The notes under the pieces were generated by a model, which ran no database searches, was not told where the DNA came from, and saw only the letters and a program-made list of their open reading frames with translations. The translations under genes were made by a program, and so were the position numbers. Positions 7,526-15,318 of a stretch of 43,743 nt of DNA are shown here, in pieces. The DNA is from Clostridia bacterium (GTDB lineage Bacteria > Bacillota > Clostridia > Oscillospirales > CAG-272), in contig JAFSRI010000045.1 of NCBI GenBank assembly GCA_017446155.1, positions 80,704 through 124,446 on the forward strand, read 5' to 3'. The number at the start of each line of letters is the position of its first letter. The first letter of the stretch is position 1.

Positions 7526-10500
7526 ATGTTATACCCGCAAAGCAAAACAGATAAGTTGGATATGAACCTTTTCCGCACACCGACAAGCGAATATCGCGCC
7601 GCGCCTTTCTGGGCATGGAACTGCGAAATGACGGCAGACCTTCTGAAAAAAGAGATTGAATATTTAAAGGAAATGGGATTTGGCGGCTTTCATATGCACC
7701 CGCGAGTCGGCCTTGCCACACCGTATCTTTCGGATGAATTCATGGCGCTTGTTTCATCATGCGTAAAAAAAGCAAAAGACGAGAAAATGCTGGCGTGGCT
7801 TTACGACGAGGACAAGTGGCCGTCCGGATTTGCCGGGGGAATGAACACAAAGGATATTGAAAAGCGGCAGAAATCACTGTATATTACAAACGTTCCGTAC
7901 AACGACGGAACGCTGACGGTGAAAGAAGATATAAATAATTCCCGCCCCGACACGCCGAAGAGCAAATATTATCTGCTCGCATGCTACGACGTTATATTTG
8001 ACGAAAACCACTGCATGCGCTCATACAAAAGAATAAATCAAGGCGATAAGACCGATGGCATGAAACTGTTTGCATACGTCGAATATGCCGCGCCGACAAA
8101 CTGGTATAACGGACAAGCATACGTTGATACGCTAAGCAAAAAAGCAATTGAAGATTTTGTAAAAATAACACACGAAAGATATAAAGAAAAAATCGGTGAC
8201 GAGTTCGGCAAAACCGTACCGTCGATTTTCTTCGACGAGCCGCAATCTACCATAAAAACGTTTCTTACCACCCCCGACGAGCGCGGCGGGATAAAACTCC
8301 CGTACACAACCGATTTTGACGAAACGTTCAAGGCAACTTACGGTTTTTCACTGCTCGACAAACTGCCGGAGCTTATGTATGAGCTGCCCAACGGGAAAAT
8401 ATCAAGGGCGAGATATTGCTATCATGACCATGCGGCGGAACGCTTCGCCGCGGCTTTTGCCGACACGATATACGATTGGTGCGACAAAAACGGCATCCTT
8501 TCAACAGGACATATGATGATGGAACCGGCGCTGTGGACTCAAACGGCGGCGTCAGGAGAAACGATGCGCTCATATCGCTCCATACATCTCCCGGGCATAG
8601 ATATGCTCGCCGACCATCACGAGCTTTCAACAGCAAAACAATGCCAAAGCGCCGCAAGGCAGTATGGAAGAGAAGGCATGATGAGCGAGCTTTACGGCGT
8701 GACGAACTGGTGTTTTGATTTTAAAGGTCATAAACAACAAGGTGACTGGCAGGCGGCGTTCGGAGTGACAGTGCGCGTACCGCATCTGTTTTGGGTATCG
8801 ATGAAAGGCGAGGCAAAACGCGACTATCCCGCGTCTATCGGGTATCAATCGCCGTGGTATAAAGAGTATAAATATATCGAAGATCACTTCGCGCGCGTGA
8901 ACACCGTAATGACTCGCGGTAAGCCCGTCGTACATGTCGGCGTAATACATCCCATAGAATCGTTTTGGCTTAAATTCGGCCCGCTTTCGCAGACAAATCT
9001 TCAACGGAACGAATTACAGCGCAAGTTTTATGAAATTATAAACTGGCTCGTATTCGGCTCGCATGATTTCGACCTCATATCCGAATCGCTTCTCACCGAT
9101 CAATTCGGCGGAGTTGACGGCGGTTTTAACGTAGGACACGAAAAATACTCCGTTGTCGTCGTTCCTAACCTTACGACAATCCGTTCTACAACGCTCGAAG
9201 CGCTTGAAAAATTCGCTTGCAAAGGCGGCAAAGTTGTTTTCATGGGCGAGATCCCCTCTTTTGTCGACGCACTTCCGTCTGAAAGAGCGAAGGAATTTGC
9301 AAAAAAATGCCACGCGATCGATTGGAACAAAAAAGAACTGTTTGAATATATCGAACCGGAACGCGAAGTGCTTTTGGCAAATACAAAAGGCGAGTTTGCG
9401 GACAACCTTGTGTATAATCTGAGAGTTGACGGAGAAGTGCGCCATTTGTTCATTTCACACGTCACCGAACCGAAAGATTACGACGCGTCGCCCATAGAAT
9501 CTTATGACGTCACGTTAAGCGGCGAATGGGCGCTGACGATCCTTGACACGTTAAACGGAACCTCACGCCCGCTCGCGGCAAAATATGCCGACGGCAAAAC
9601 AACGTTCCGTTGGGTATGCGGCAGATGCGATTCGCTACTGCTCGAACTCGCGCGCGGAAGGTGCGAAAAAGGATTTATGTTTGAAGAACCGACGTTTGAT
9701 AATACTGAATTTTTGAGTTGCGGGTGCGATTATACGCTTTCAGAGCCGAACGTTCTGCTTCTCGACTGCCCTGCATACTCGATAAACGGCGGCGAGATGA
9801 ACGCGCCGAAATACGTCCTTGACGCTGACGTCGAAATACGCGAAAAGCTCGGCATACGCCAGAGAACGGCGGGGATGGTGCAGCCATGGGTAAAACCGAT
9901 AGACAAAAATCCGAAAGACAACGTCACCGTATGCTTTAAAATACGTTCGGACATAGATTACACGGGCGCTATGCTCGGGCTTGAATCGATCGAATATTCA
10001 ACCGTATACCTCAACGGCGAAAAAGCCGATATGACTCCCGTCGGATATTATATCGACGAGGACGCTATAAAAACAATAAAACTGCCTGACATTAAAAAAG
10101 GTGAAAACGAACTGAAAATAGAGCTTCGTTTCGGAGATGTGACTCAGCTTGAAGCATATTACCTGCTCGGTGATTTCGGCGTATATATGACGGGCGGCAA
10201 TATTAAGATTGTCGAAAGACCGAAAAAACTTTATTTCGACGACATTTCAAAACAAGCGCTCCCGTTTTACGGCGGAAATATAACATATCACCTCGAATAT
10301 GCGGGCGAGGGAGAGAAAACGCTTGAAATACGCCGTTTTTCCGGCACAGCCATATCGGTTTGCGTCGACGGAAAACGCGTGGAAGGCATGGTTGCGTTCC
10401 CGCCGAACAGGCTTTATCTCGGAAAACTCGATAAAGGTTCCCACAGCGTCGACATCACCCTTTACGGCAACAGAATGAACACGCTCGGGCAGTTGCACAA

Positions 10501-10630
10501 CACAATAGTAAAGCCCTCATACACCGACCCCGGCATGTGGCGACCGAAAGGCAGATTTTTCTCCCCCGAATATTTGCTCCGTCCACACGGAATATTTACC
10601 ACACCTGTAATTTTGGATAATCACAAATAA
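7526..10630 (+). CDS. Large GH106-related glycoside hydrolase
   Basis: A 1034-residue enzyme resembling the GH106 alpha-L-rhamnosidase group and its unclassified clostridial relatives. The N-terminal catalytic part has FWAWNCEMT, GFGGFHMHPRVGLATPYLS and WLYDEDKWPSGFAGG, a cluster I associate with this group. Later hallmarks are FFDEPQ, GHMMMEP, and the SELYGVTNW region. The C-terminal third is beta-rich, with jelly-roll-like segments (VYLNGEKADM, GENELKIELRFGD). No signal peptide, so intracellular. The ATG at 7526 is chosen because AAGGAGAAAAACCGT precedes it; upstream in-frame ATGs lack a site. Sugar specificity cannot be read from sequence; rhamnose is a guess from the family. A terminator follows directly. 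Confidence 0.78.
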   Translation: MLYPQSKTDKLDMNLFRTPTSEYRAAPFWAWNCEMTADLLKKEIEYLKEMGFGGFHMHPRVGLATPYLSDEFMALVSSCVKKAKDEKMLAWLYDEDKWPSGFAGGMNTKDIEKRQKSLYITNVPYNDGTLTVKEDINNSRPDTPKSKYYLLACYDVIFDENHCMRSYKRINQGDKTDGMKLFAYVEYAAPTNWYNGQAYVDTLSKKAIEDFVKITHERYKEKIGDEFGKTVPSIFFDEPQSTIKTFLTTPDERGGIKLPYTTDFDETFKATYGFSLLDKLPELMYELPNGKISRARYCYHDHAAERFAAAFADTIYDWCDKNGILSTGHMMMEPALWTQTAASGETMRSYRSIHLPGIDMLADHHELSTAKQCQSAARQYGREGMMSELYGVTNWCFDFKGHKQQGDWQAAFGVTVRVPHLFWVSMKGEAKRDYPASIGYQSPWYKEYKYIEDHFARVNTVMTRGKPVVHVGVIHPIESFWLKFGPLSQTNLQRNELQRKFYEIINWLVFGSHDFDLISESLLTDQFGGVDGGFNVGHEKYSVVVVPNLTTIRSTTLEALEKFACKGGKVVFMGEIPSFVDALPSERAKEFAKKCHAIDWNKKELFEYIEPEREVLLANTKGEFADNLVYNLRVDGEVRHLFISHVTEPKDYDASPIESYDVTLSGEWALTILDTLNGTSRPLAAKYADGKTTFRWVCGRCDSLLLELARGRCEKGFMFEEPTFDNTEFLSCGCDYTLSEPNVLLLDCPAYSINGGEMNAPKYVLDADVEIREKLGIRQRTAGMVQPWVKPIDKNPKDNVTVCFKIRSDIDYTGAMLGLESIEYSTVYLNGEKADMTPVGYYIDEDAIKTIKLPDIKKGENELKIELRFGDVTQLEAYYLLGDFGVYMTGGNIKIVERPKKLYFDDISKQALPFYGGNITYHLEYAGEGEKTLEIRRFSGTAISVCVDGKRVEGMVAFPPNRLYLGKLDKGSHSVDITLYGNRMNTLGQLHNTIVKPSYTDPGMWRPKGRFFSPEYLLRPHGIFTTPVILDNHK

Positions 10631-10635
10631 ATACG

Positions 10636-10663
10636 AAAAGGCGGCGACGAGCCGCCTTTTTGT
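10636..10663 (+). terminator. Terminator of the GH106-related gene
   Basis: A 10-bp stem (10636-10645 with 10651-10660) with loop GACGA; the 3' arm itself ends in TTTT followed by TGT. It lies 6 nt after the stop codon. Confidence 0.88.
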
Positions 10664-10773
10664 CATACTGTCACACACTGTGTGTTTTTGCAAACCTATA
10701 TTTTGCACGCCGGATCGCGCGTCGAAATTCATACAGGCATATCCTTTTTCGCCGCAATTTCACCGGAAAACGT

Positions 10774-10797
10774 AAAAAAAATCACCCTCTCGGGTGA
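10774..10797 (-). terminator. Terminator of the two-component operon
   Basis: On the minus strand a TCACCC/GGGTGA stem (10797-10792 with 10787-10782) with a 4-nt loop is followed by eight U residues (10781-10774). It lies just after the histidine kinase stop codon. Confidence 0.85.
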
Positions 10798-10803
10798 ATT
10801 TTT

Positions 10804-12180
10804 TTATTCGCTTAATTCAAAAACTACCGTAAATTCGGTGCCCTTTTCTGCGCTGCTCGACGCGCTGACTTCGGCACCGGTTTGTTCCGCCATTTGCTTT
10901 ATTATCGGCAATCCAAGCCCGTGCCCCTGATGCGACGCCCTCGATTTATCCGCCCGATAAAACCGCTCGAATATATGCGGCATATCTTCGTCGGAAATTA
11001 CGCTGCCGAAGTTCCTCACACTCAACACCGCTTTCTTTTTCACAACCGAAAGCGCCACCGCTACACGTCCTCCGTCAGGCTCATATTTGAACGCGTTTTC
11101 AAGCAAACTGTTACATATCCTGCCGACATATTCCGGAACCGCTTCCACCGTTACGTCGGCTTGAATATCGTCTTCAACCGTTATTTTGCGGTCGAAAGCA
11201 AGAGATTCCGTCTGCAACACCGCTTTCTCAACGGCTGACGAAAGACTCACCGGGCTTTTGCCGACGTTCCGCCCGACAGATTCAAGCGATGAAAGTGTGA
11301 GCATTTCGTTTATCATCTTCATCATTTCTTTCGCCGCCTCGTCCGTGCTGTCTATCCACTGCGCCTGCTCGGATATTTTCGAGTCGGCGTTGTCTTTAAG
11401 TATGCTGTTGTTCGCAAGAATGACAGTTATCGGTGTTTTCAAGTCGTGGGAAATATTCGCCACAAATTCGCGCTCCATATTTATCGCGTCCTCCATCGGC
11501 TTTGACGCTACCTTTGAAAGCCACATGCTTATCGGAAAGAATATGATCATTGCAACGACGAACACCAAAAGCAACTCTATCGCTGTTCTCGTCGTCCGGC
11601 TTGTAATATAAGCCATGTCGGCAAGCGCTATTCTGTATGTTGAACCGACACCCTCTTTATAGTAAATCAACCCGTAATCTTTCAACTCACCGAACTCTTC
11701 TTTTTGTCCGACAATTTCCTTTACCGCCGCTTTTATCATCGCTTCGTCAAGTGAAATGTCACCCCAAAGCACCGAAACTTCGTCGTCGGTTGAATTATAA
11801 AACACGGTGGTTATACTTTCGTTGCGGCGGCGAACATCTCTGTTATCCTGTTCCATACCGCCTTTTTTATCTTCCGTCGGTTTTTGCGGCGGAGCATCTC
11901 CGTTCTGCGGTTGTGCCGGCGGGACACCGTCTTTTTCTTCGTCTGTTGTGAACCACGGCGGCTGACTGTCGTCGTTCGGCTTATTTTCGCCGTTCTGCGT
12001 CGGGCGGAAATCGTCCGGCATCGCACCGAAAGGTTCAATAACCTGACTCATTGTTTTTTTAAGCTCGGAATAATGATTTTGGCTGAGGTTTATCCCGAAT
12101 GCGACGAGCACCGCCGCCAAAACCGCGGCGATAAGCAGCATATTTATTATAACAAACCTTTTTCTGTAACCTTTAATCAT
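10804..12180 (-). CDS. Sensor histidine kinase
   Basis: A membrane sensor kinase (458 residues from the ATG at 12180; a GTG at 12183 is also possible). Numbering from 12183: transmembrane segment 1 about 11-31, external region 32-200, transmembrane segment 2 about 203-220, phospho-acceptor His246 in NISHDLKTP, and ATPase motifs NSLLENAFKY, HIFERFYRAD and GHGLGLPI. No HAMP domain is visible. The external region contains an odd Pro/Gln/Asp-rich stretch (about 60-115: QPPWF, VPPAQPQNG, APPQKP) flanking a small globular part. It overlaps the response regulator gene by 8 nt and has GGAGG upstream, so they form one operon. The ligand is unknown; the divergent secreted carbohydrate-binding protein is the obvious candidate target. 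Confidence 0.93.
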   Translation of the reverse strand: MIKGYRKRFVIINMLLIAAVLAAVLVAFGINLSQNHYSELKKTMSQVIEPFGAMPDDFRPTQNGENKPNDDSQPPWFTTDEEKDGVPPAQPQNGDAPPQKPTEDKKGGMEQDNRDVRRRNESITTVFYNSTDDEVSVLWGDISLDEAMIKAAVKEIVGQKEEFGELKDYGLIYYKEGVGSTYRIALADMAYITSRTTRTAIELLLVFVVAMIIFFPISMWLSKVASKPMEDAINMEREFVANISHDLKTPITVILANNSILKDNADSKISEQAQWIDSTDEAAKEMMKMINEMLTLSSLESVGRNVGKSPVSLSSAVEKAVLQTESLAFDRKITVEDDIQADVTVEAVPEYVGRICNSLLENAFKYEPDGGRVAVALSVVKKKAVLSVRNFGSVISDEDMPHIFERFYRADKSRASHQGHGLGLPIIKQMAEQTGAEVSASSSAEKGTEFTVVFELSE

Positions 12181-12853
12181 CACCCGTTACCTCCAAACGA
12201 TAGCCGATTTTCTGAATATTCTTTATACTCACGCGAGATTTAAGATATTTCAGTTTTTTACGAATAAACGAAATATATACTTCAACGTTGTTGTCAGTCG
12301 CCTCTGATTCCATCCCCCATGCGTTGATTATCAGATTGTCCTTTGTGAAAGTCATCTTAGGGTTATATAAAAACAGTTTCATAACTTCAAATTCTTTCTT
12401 ACTTAACTGCACCGATTCACCGTTGCATCTGAGTTCCGCGGTTTTCAGGTCAAGCGTGAGATCCTCAAAGCCTACGTCCTCTATCATCACCTCGCCGCGG
12501 CGGCGCGTCAAAGCGCTTACTCTTGCCAACAGTTCTTCTGTATCAAACGGTTTTGTCATATAGTCGTCGGCGCCGTAATTTAACCCCGTAACCTTGTCTT
12601 TTATCATCGTTCGCGCGGTGAGCATAAGCACAGGCACACCGATATTATCTTTGCGGAGTATCCGCACGACCTCAAAGCCATCGAGTTTCGGGAGCATAAC
12701 GTCTAAAATAATGAGATTATACTCCATTCCCTTTGCATAATCTATCGCGGAAAGTCCGTCGTAGACGGCGTCCACAAAATATCCGCGCCCTTCGAGTATT
12801 TTCTTTATGGCATTGGACAGTGCCTTCTCGTCCTCAACAAGTAGTATGTTCAT
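12173..12853 (-). CDS. OmpR-family response regulator
   Basis: A 226-residue response regulator with an N-terminal receiver domain and a C-terminal winged-helix DNA-binding domain. The acidic pocket is in VEDE, the phospho-acceptor is Asp51 in LIILDVMLPKLDG, the Thr switch is in LMLTAR, and the Lys is in TKPF. The DNA-binding part shows VQLSKKEFEVMKLF and a recognition-helix region ending NIQKIGYRL. OmpR-type regulators usually bind direct repeats with 10-11 bp period, and such repeats lie about 110 nt upstream (12965-13013). A ribosome site (AAAGGCGG) precedes the ATG. It is the first gene of the operon with the kinase. Confidence 0.95.
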   Translation of the reverse strand: MNILLVEDEKALSNAIKKILEGRGYFVDAVYDGLSAIDYAKGMEYNLIILDVMLPKLDGFEVVRILRKDNIGVPVLMLTARTMIKDKVTGLNYGADDYMTKPFDTEELLARVSALTRRRGEVMIEDVGFEDLTLDLKTAELRCNGESVQLSKKEFEVMKLFLYNPKMTFTKDNLIINAWGMESEATDNNVEVYISFIRKKLKYLKSRVSIKNIQKIGYRLEVTGDD

Positions 12854-12938
12854 ACGTTTTTCCGCCTTTCAAATTTATTTTTTCGTGCCCGTGTTATATA
12901 ATTCAAGGAAAATCCCTTTTTGTTTCTTCGTTTATTTA

Positions 12939-12947
12939 AGTATACCA
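12939..12947 (-). promoter_or_regulatory. Extended -10 promoter of the two-component operon
   Basis: On the minus strand TGG (12947-12945) directly precedes TATACT (12944-12939). The -35 position (about 12967-12962) does not match TTGACA and instead overlaps the CTTAAAAAA repeats, as in activator-dependent promoters. Confidence 0.55.
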
Positions 12948-12964
12948 CATATTACCCCCACGTG

Positions 12965-13013
12965 CTTAAAAAATCCTTAAAAAAGTTTTTTTGTGATTTC
13001 AAACTTTTTTAAG
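12965..13013. promoter_or_regulatory. Candidate operator: 11-bp direct repeats plus 13-bp inverted repeat
   Basis: CTTAAAAAA occurs at 12965-12973 and 12976-12984, exactly 11 bp apart, which is the spacing of PhoB/OmpR-type boxes. The second copy, extended to CTTAAAAAAGTTT (12976-12988), is repeated perfectly in inverted orientation at 13001-13013 with 12 nt between. The element lies between two divergent -10 sequences (12939-12944 minus, 13023-13028 plus). Binding by the adjacent OmpR-type regulator is inferred. Confidence 0.55.
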
Positions 13014-13022
13014 TGCGCCGAG

Positions 13023-13028
13023 TAAAAT
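13023..13028 (+). promoter_or_regulatory. Candidate -10 of the carbohydrate-binding protein transcript
   Basis: TAAAAT begins 9 nt after the right arm of the inverted repeat, with no recognisable -35. This layout fits an activator-dependent promoter. It would give a leader of about 230 nt that includes the 18-codon ORF and a hairpin. Confidence 0.4.
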
Positions 13029-13077
13029 AAGACTCACCAAAGGGGAGATACCTCACCCGAACAAAACGGAGGCACAT

Positions 13078-13134
13078 ATGAAAAAACCGGATTTCGAAAA
13101 AAGATGTGCAAGGAAGATAACCCTCTTCTTTTAA
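13078..13134 (+). CDS. Possible leader peptide, 18 residues
   Basis: A short ORF (MKKPDFEKRCARKITLFF) starts at an ATG with an excellent GGAGG site 6 nt upstream (AACGGAGGCACAT). It is rich in Lys, Arg and Phe. The stop codon ends 1 nt before a strong hairpin (13136-13172), so a terminating ribosome would cover the left arm. That is a layout of translation-sensitive leaders. It could also be a stand-alone basic micropeptide or chance. It does not match a leader peptide I know. Confidence 0.45.
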   Translation: MKKPDFEKRCARKITLFF

Positions 13135-13135
13135 A

Positions 13136-13172
13136 TTCCCCGACGTCAATACGCGGCTGCGATGTCGGGGGA
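13136..13172 (+). other. Hairpin in the leader of the carbohydrate-binding protein gene
   Basis: CCCCGACGTC (13138-13147) pairs with GATGTCGGGG (13161-13170) through 10 bp including one G-U pair, and two further weak pairs extend the base. The loop is 13 nt. No U-tract follows, so it is not a classical terminator. It sits between the leader peptide stop and the main gene. Confidence 0.6.
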
Positions 13173-13263
13173 AGAATACCTTGGAGGAGTATTTCTCTCC
13201 GAACAAACGCCGCTTAAAATATTATCGAATTAACATTATCACATATTCAAGGAGGAAAAGACA

Positions 13264-15285
13264 ATGAAAACAAGAAAAACAAATAAACTTATTTCTGTAA
13301 TGCTTATCATGATGCTCGTCATGGCTCCGATATTTATTGTTTCGGTTTCTGCCGTGGAAAACTACGATGCGGTTAACGCAACAAAATTCGTCTTCTCCGA
13401 CAGCGGCATCGCCGTAACGGAAGGTTCATATACGGACTACTCGATCGAAGGCACCGCGCTTACGATTAAAGGCGCCGGAACATACATCGTGTCCGGCTCA
13501 TGTAAAGACGGCAGCATTAAAATAAAAAAAGGCACGACCGGCGTGAGTGTTATTTTAAATGGACTTGATTTGACATCGTCCGACACAGCGCCGCTCTCAT
13601 TCAACAAGAGCAGCGAGGCAACGCTTATCGTTGCGGCGGGAACATATAACACATTAGCCGACGCAGCATATAACAACGACGAGGTCTACACGGAAAATAC
13701 AAACGCGGAAAACGCCGTTATCAAATGCAAAGACGGCTCAAAAGTCACAATTTGCGGCAGCGGTGCTTTGACAGTGGTGTCAAACGGCAAAAACGGAATA
13801 AAGTCCGGCGCGACAACCGATGAAGACGGAGAAGCTTTGCTGACAATAAAGGACGTTACCCTCAACATTACGGCGTCTGTCAACGATGCGATAAATGCGG
13901 AAGCAACTCTCAACATTTTAAGCGGCTCGATCACAATATCCGCCGCAGACGACGGAATCCATTCCGACTATTACCTCAACATAGGAGAAAACAACTCGTC
14001 AGGTCCGGTTATCCTCATCAAAAACAGCTATGAGGGAATCGAGGCGGCAACGCTCAACATCTATTCCGGCAACGTCACCGTTCACGCCGAAGATGACGGC
14101 ATAAACGCCGCCAACAGCGATCTTACCTCTTATTCGTTCTCTGTCAATATCTACGGCGGAAACGTATATGTTGACGCGGCAAAAGGAGACGGTATAGACT
14201 CAAACGGAACATTCAATATTTATGGCGGAAAAGTGGATGTGTTCTCGGCATCAAGCGGCGATAACTCTCCCATTGACGCAGACCGCACGATAAATATCAC
14301 ATCCGGCACTGTTCTCGCAGTCGGCGCTCCCGGCATGGGTGCAACGATCAGCGGAACTGCGGTAGTATTCGGCGCAACAGGCATGGGCGGAATGACAGGC
14401 CCCGTGAACATGGGCGGAAAGCAAGGCGGTTTCGGCAATTTTGAAACGCAAAACGTACCATCGATGGGCAACATTTCCGGCAACCCGTTCGGCTCGAATC
14501 TGTCCGGTTTCGGCGGAATGCAACAAACGGGTGCGTCTAACGTATCAATAAAAGCAGGAGATATGATAGCAATACTTGATTCAAACGGCAACACCGTTTA
14601 TTCAGCAAAGGCAGTCCGTGCGGCAGGTTACGTTGTTTTCGCATCGGAAAAACTTACGTCAAACGCAACTTACACTCTCAGCATAAACGGAACAGCCTCA
14701 GCTACTGCGATGGCGTCCAATCAAAACAACAATATGGGCGGCATGGGAGGTCAGCAAGGTCAATTCCCCGGCGGCAATGCGGGCGGCCAAACTTCCGGAA
14801 CAAATATGGGAAGCGAACAAGCTCAGCGCCCCGAGATGAACTTAGGCGGTGAGCAGGCTCAGAGACCCGAGACGAACTTCGGCGGTGAGCAGGCTCAAAG
14901 ACCCGAGACGAACTTAGGCGATGAGCAGGCTCAAAGACCTGAGATGAACTTCGGCGGTGAGCAGGCTCAAAGACCTGAGATGAACTTCGGCGGTGAGCAG
15001 GCTCAGAGACCCGAGATGAACTTCGGCGGTGAGCAGGCTCAGAGACCTGAGATGAACTTCGGCGGTGAACAAACTCAACGCCCCGAGATGAACTTCGGCG
15101 GTGAGCAGGCTCAGAGACCTGAGGAGCCGACAATTCCCGAAGCAGAAGAAAAACCATCCGAGCCGACTACCTCAACAGACGATAAAACCGAAAATGAAGA
15201 AGTAAAGCTTCCAAGCGGATTTATCGAATGGTTAAAACAGTTATTCGATTACCTTCTCAAACTTTTCGGAAAAGAAACAAAATAA
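13264..15285 (+). CDS. Secreted Cthe_2159-type carbohydrate-binding protein with tandem repeats
   Basis: A 673-residue exported protein. A signal peptide (about 1-34, ending SVSA before VENYD) leads into a long beta-helix-like domain (about 45-370). This domain resembles the Cthe_2159/DUF4353 carbohydrate-binding family: repeated short rungs such as GVSVILNGLDLTSSD, LNILSGSITISAADDGIHSD, LNIYSGNVTVHAEDDGIN and GDGIDSNGTFNIYGG. Gly/Met-rich linkers (GGMGG, GMGGMTG) follow, then nine 12-residue repeats (residues about 513-620), an acidic Pro/Glu segment, and an amphipathic C-terminal end (FIEWLKQLFDYLLKLF). No LPXTG-type signal is convincing, so attachment may be through the C-terminal helix or the repeats. 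AAGGAGG precedes the ATG. Proposed role: surface or matrix polysaccharide binding, controlled by the divergent two-component system. Confidence 0.82.
   Translation: MKTRKTNKLISVMLIMMLVMAPIFIVSVSAVENYDAVNATKFVFSDSGIAVTEGSYTDYSIEGTALTIKGAGTYIVSGSCKDGSIKIKKGTTGVSVILNGLDLTSSDTAPLSFNKSSEATLIVAAGTYNTLADAAYNNDEVYTENTNAENAVIKCKDGSKVTICGSGALTVVSNGKNGIKSGATTDEDGEALLTIKDVTLNITASVNDAINAEATLNILSGSITISAADDGIHSDYYLNIGENNSSGPVILIKNSYEGIEAATLNIYSGNVTVHAEDDGINAANSDLTSYSFSVNIYGGNVYVDAAKGDGIDSNGTFNIYGGKVDVFSASSGDNSPIDADRTINITSGTVLAVGAPGMGATISGTAVVFGATGMGGMTGPVNMGGKQGGFGNFETQNVPSMGNISGNPFGSNLSGFGGMQQTGASNVSIKAGDMIAILDSNGNTVYSAKAVRAAGYVVFASEKLTSNATYTLSINGTASATAMASNQNNNMGGMGGQQGQFPGGNAGGQTSGTNMGSEQAQRPEMNLGGEQAQRPETNFGGEQAQRPETNLGDEQAQRPEMNFGGEQAQRPEMNFGGEQAQRPEMNFGGEQAQRPEMNFGGEQTQRPEMNFGGEQAQRPEEPTIPEAEEKPSEPTTSTDDKTENEEVKLPSGFIEWLKQLFDYLLKLFGKETK
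14800..15123 (+). repeat. Nine in-frame 36-bp tandem repeats
   Basis: Nine consecutive 36-bp units encode the consensus MNFGGEQAQRPE. The first four units vary (TNMGSEQ, MNLGGEQ, TNFGGEQ, TNLGDEQ), while units 5-7 and 9 encode the same 12 residues and unit 8 has T for A. The later units are almost identical at the DNA level, which suggests recent duplication or homogenisation and likely copy-number variation between strains. Confidence 0.95.
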
Positions 15286-15315
15286 AAAAAGCGCCCATGC
15301 GGGCGCTTTTTTATT
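15284..15315. terminator. Bidirectional terminator between the repeat protein gene and hslO
   Basis: GCGCCC/GGGCGC stem (15291-15296 with 15301-15306) with a 4-nt loop, flanked by A7 on the left and T6 on the right. It works in both directions for the convergent genes. Confidence 0.9.
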
Positions 15316-15318
15316 TTG

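Noticed and set aside
10668..10695. ACACAC/GTGTGT palindrome followed by T-run as a second terminator
   Set aside because: The loop would be too tight and the perfect hairpin 25 nt upstream already ends the gene.
14800..15123. CRISPR-like array
   Set aside because: Units are contiguous with no spacers and keep the reading frame, so they are coding tandem repeats.
14702..15157. 151-codon minus-strand ORF with Ser/Arg repeats
   Set aside because: It is the complement of the 36-bp repeats; the plus-strand frame has a signal peptide and a known domain.
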